Origin: JAJPXC01 sp964510535
GTDB taxonomy: Bacteria; Bacteroidota; Bacteroidia; Bacteroidales; Muribaculaceae
Length of the DNA: 6,354 nucleotides
Direction: 5' to 3'
NCBI GenBank assembly: GCA_964510535.1
Contig: CAZECG010000036.1
Span: 1-6,354, forward strand
The notes beneath the pieces were generated by a model that was given only the letters and a program-made list of their open reading frames with translations, was not told where the DNA came from and searched no databases. Positions 4,965-6,354 of this stretch are shown here, piece after piece. Each line of letters starts with the position of its first letter. Within the stretch, counting starts at the first letter, position 1. A program made the position numbers and the translations under genes.

Positions 4965-6170
4965 ATGGCATCCGACGACAAAAAAAAGAAGTTTTTCATT
5001 GTGACCACCATACCCGGTTCACTCGACTTTTTCAAGGGGCAGCTACGCCTACTGAACGAAAGCTTTCAAGTATCTGCGATTTCATCCCAAAACGACCGCC
5101 TTAAACAGTTTGGAACAGAGGAAGGCATACAGACAATACACATCCCGATGGAGCGCCCCGTCTCGCTGTGGAAAGACCCCATCAGCCTGATGCGTTTCAT
5201 AGCGCTTTTTGCCGTCAAAAGGCCCCACATCGTCCACGGCAACACCCCAAAAGGGAGTTTTCTTTCAATGATAGCGGCATGGCTCACACGCGTACCCGTC
5301 AGAATCTATATGTGTCATGGACTGCGCTACCAAGGCTATCAAGGACGTATGCGCCGCCTACTCATGGCGATGGAGCACATCTCATGCCGCTGCGCCACAC
5401 ACGTCATCGCAGTTAGCCATGGGACAAAAAGCACATTGCTGAACGACTCAATCTGCCCGCCTGAAAAATTAATGATTGTCGGCGACGGCTCCGCAGGCGG
5501 AATCGACCTATCACTCTTTGACCGCAACAAAATCACCCCTGCCAAGGAAATAACCGACCTGATACCCGCCGGAGATTTTAAATTCGGCTTCGTCGGACGC
5601 ATAGTCAAAGACAAAGGCATCAACGAGATGGTCGAGGCATTCTCACATCTTTGCGATGAGCGCGGAGACATTTCATTGGTCATGGTGGGGCCGTTTGAGG
5701 ACGCCGAGAACCCAATCGACGACACCACACGCGAAACACTGCACAATCATCCCAAGATACACATCTTAGGCTCAAAACCAGATGTCAAGCCCTACATTGT
5801 CGCCTGCGATACACTTCTGCTGCCATCATATCGAGAAGGACTCCCGACCGTACCTATCGAAGCCGGGGCACTGTCAGTCCCCACTATCGCCACAGACATT
5901 CCCGGATGCAACGAAGTGGTTATTGACGGCAAAAACGGATACCTCGTAAAGCCGCGCGACCCAAAGTCGCTGCTTGAAGCGATGAAACTTGCCGTCAACG
6001 GACGCGACTTCTCCATCATAAAAATGGGACAGACAGCCCGCAAAATGGTCGAAGCCAAATATGAACAGGAAAAAGTGTGGAGCGCATACCGCAAACTGTA
6101 CATCAGCCTCGCCTACCCTCATCAACCGCAATCAAAGACCGACGAGCTTACGCCCGACCGCAAACATTGA
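4965..6170 (+). CDS. GT4-family (GT-B fold) glycosyltransferase, CapM/PglA-like
   Basis: This 401-residue protein has the two-domain GT-B layout of retaining glycosyltransferase family 4, which transfers sugars from UDP- or GDP-sugars onto lipid-linked glycans, capsule, lipopolysaccharide or protein-linked glycans. The N-terminal acceptor domain contains KKFFIVTTIPGSLDFFKGQL, then HGNTPKGSFLSM (91-102), MCHGLRYQG and AVSHGT (149-154), patterns shared with CapM/PglA-type enzymes. The C-terminal donor domain opens with FGFVGRIVKDKG (207-218, with R212 and K217 expected to contact the donor phosphates). It carries the family's EX7E motif at E291-E299 (EGLPTVPIE), then IPGCNEVV and GYLV. There is no membrane segment, so a peripheral cytoplasmic protein is likely. 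The ATG follows the GT32-like stop by 11 bases, suggesting translational coupling. No other start fits the N-terminal strand. The sugar specificity cannot be told. Confidence 0.92.
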   Translation: MASDDKKKKFFIVTTIPGSLDFFKGQLRLLNESFQVSAISSQNDRLKQFGTEEGIQTIHIPMERPVSLWKDPISLMRFIALFAVKRPHIVHGNTPKGSFLSMIAAWLTRVPVRIYMCHGLRYQGYQGRMRRLLMAMEHISCRCATHVIAVSHGTKSTLLNDSICPPEKLMIVGDGSAGGIDLSLFDRNKITPAKEITDLIPAGDFKFGFVGRIVKDKGINEMVEAFSHLCDERGDISLVMVGPFEDAENPIDDTTRETLHNHPKIHILGSKPDVKPYIVACDTLLLPSYREGLPTVPIEAGALSVPTIATDIPGCNEVVIDGKNGYLVKPRDPKSLLEAMKLAVNGRDFSIIKMGQTARKMVEAKYEQEKVWSAYRKLYISLAYPHQPQSKTDELTPDRKH

Positions 6171-6309
6171 GAAACCCTCACACAAGCCGCAAAGCTTTCA
6201 CAAGTCAAGGTATTACGCAATCAACATTTTATAAGCTACAAAGATTCAATATATTTACCATAATATAACGTGAGTTCGATATAAGACTTAGAATATTCGA
6301 GAATAAAAC

Positions 6310-6344
6310 AATCAGCCATTTAGCATAATACTAAGTGGCTGATT
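6310..6344. terminator. hairpin terminator after the glycosyltransferase pair
   Basis: AATCAGCCATTTAG (6310-6323) pairs with CTAAGTGGCTGATT (6331-6344), 14 pairs with one G-U, around the loop CATAATA. It is followed by TTCTTG on the forward strand, while the leftward strand would give GTTTTATTC, so it may work in both directions. It lies about 140 bases past the GT4 stop. The AT-rich stretch between (6171-6309) contains no gene or other element that I can support. Confidence 0.75.
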
Positions 6345-6354
6345 TTCTTGGTAT

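Noticed and set aside
5339..5746. 135-residue leftward frame antisense to the GT4 gene
   Set aside because: The forward frame has clear GT-B motifs throughout; the reverse frame is Ser-rich without motifs.

Overview
The window looks like ordinary chromosome from a member of the Bacteroidales. Three things point there. The promoter elements fit the Bacteroidetes sigma-factor pattern (TTTG, a spacer of 19-21 bases, then TAnnTTTG). Start codons follow AT-rich leaders without Shine-Dalgarno sequences. The fumarase is the long single-chain class I type. Moderate GC content and general protein flavour would suit Muribaculaceae or a relative, but that finer placement is a guess. There is no transposase, integrase, phage gene, CRISPR array or obvious island boundary.

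Layout from left to right. Bases 1-62 probably hold the end of a rightward gene that starts outside the window. A 17-bp hairpin separates it from a leftward tRNA-Ser(CGA), which has an almost ideal promoter. About 470 bases without a protein gene follow, holding one unexplained hairpin and a possible promoter element. Next is a rightward tRNA-Gly(CCC) with its own promoter and hairpin terminator. A leftward pair of central-metabolism genes follows, a class I fumarate hydratase and then gpmI, probably one transcription unit ending in a hairpin at 859-892. Divergent from it is a rightward pair of glycosyltransferase genes, a DXD-type GT32-like enzyme and a GT4 (GT-B) enzyme, separated by 11 bases and followed by a hairpin at 6310-6344.

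How the genes fit together. GpmI makes 2-phosphoglycerate, the precursor of phosphoenolpyruvate. In succinate-producing Bacteroidales, phosphoenolpyruvate is carboxylated and passed through malate and fumarate, where the fumarase acts. The two enzymes therefore lie on one route, though co-regulation is inferred from spacing only. The glycosyltransferase pair probably adds sugars to a surface or protein-linked glycan; donor and acceptor cannot be read from the sequence.

I did not find an undescribed multi-gene system. The best leads are modest: a glycosyltransferase gene that appears to be transcribed without a leader, the crowded divergent promoter region between fumarase and that gene, a likely start-site correction for the fumarase, and a possible small RNA between the two tRNAs.
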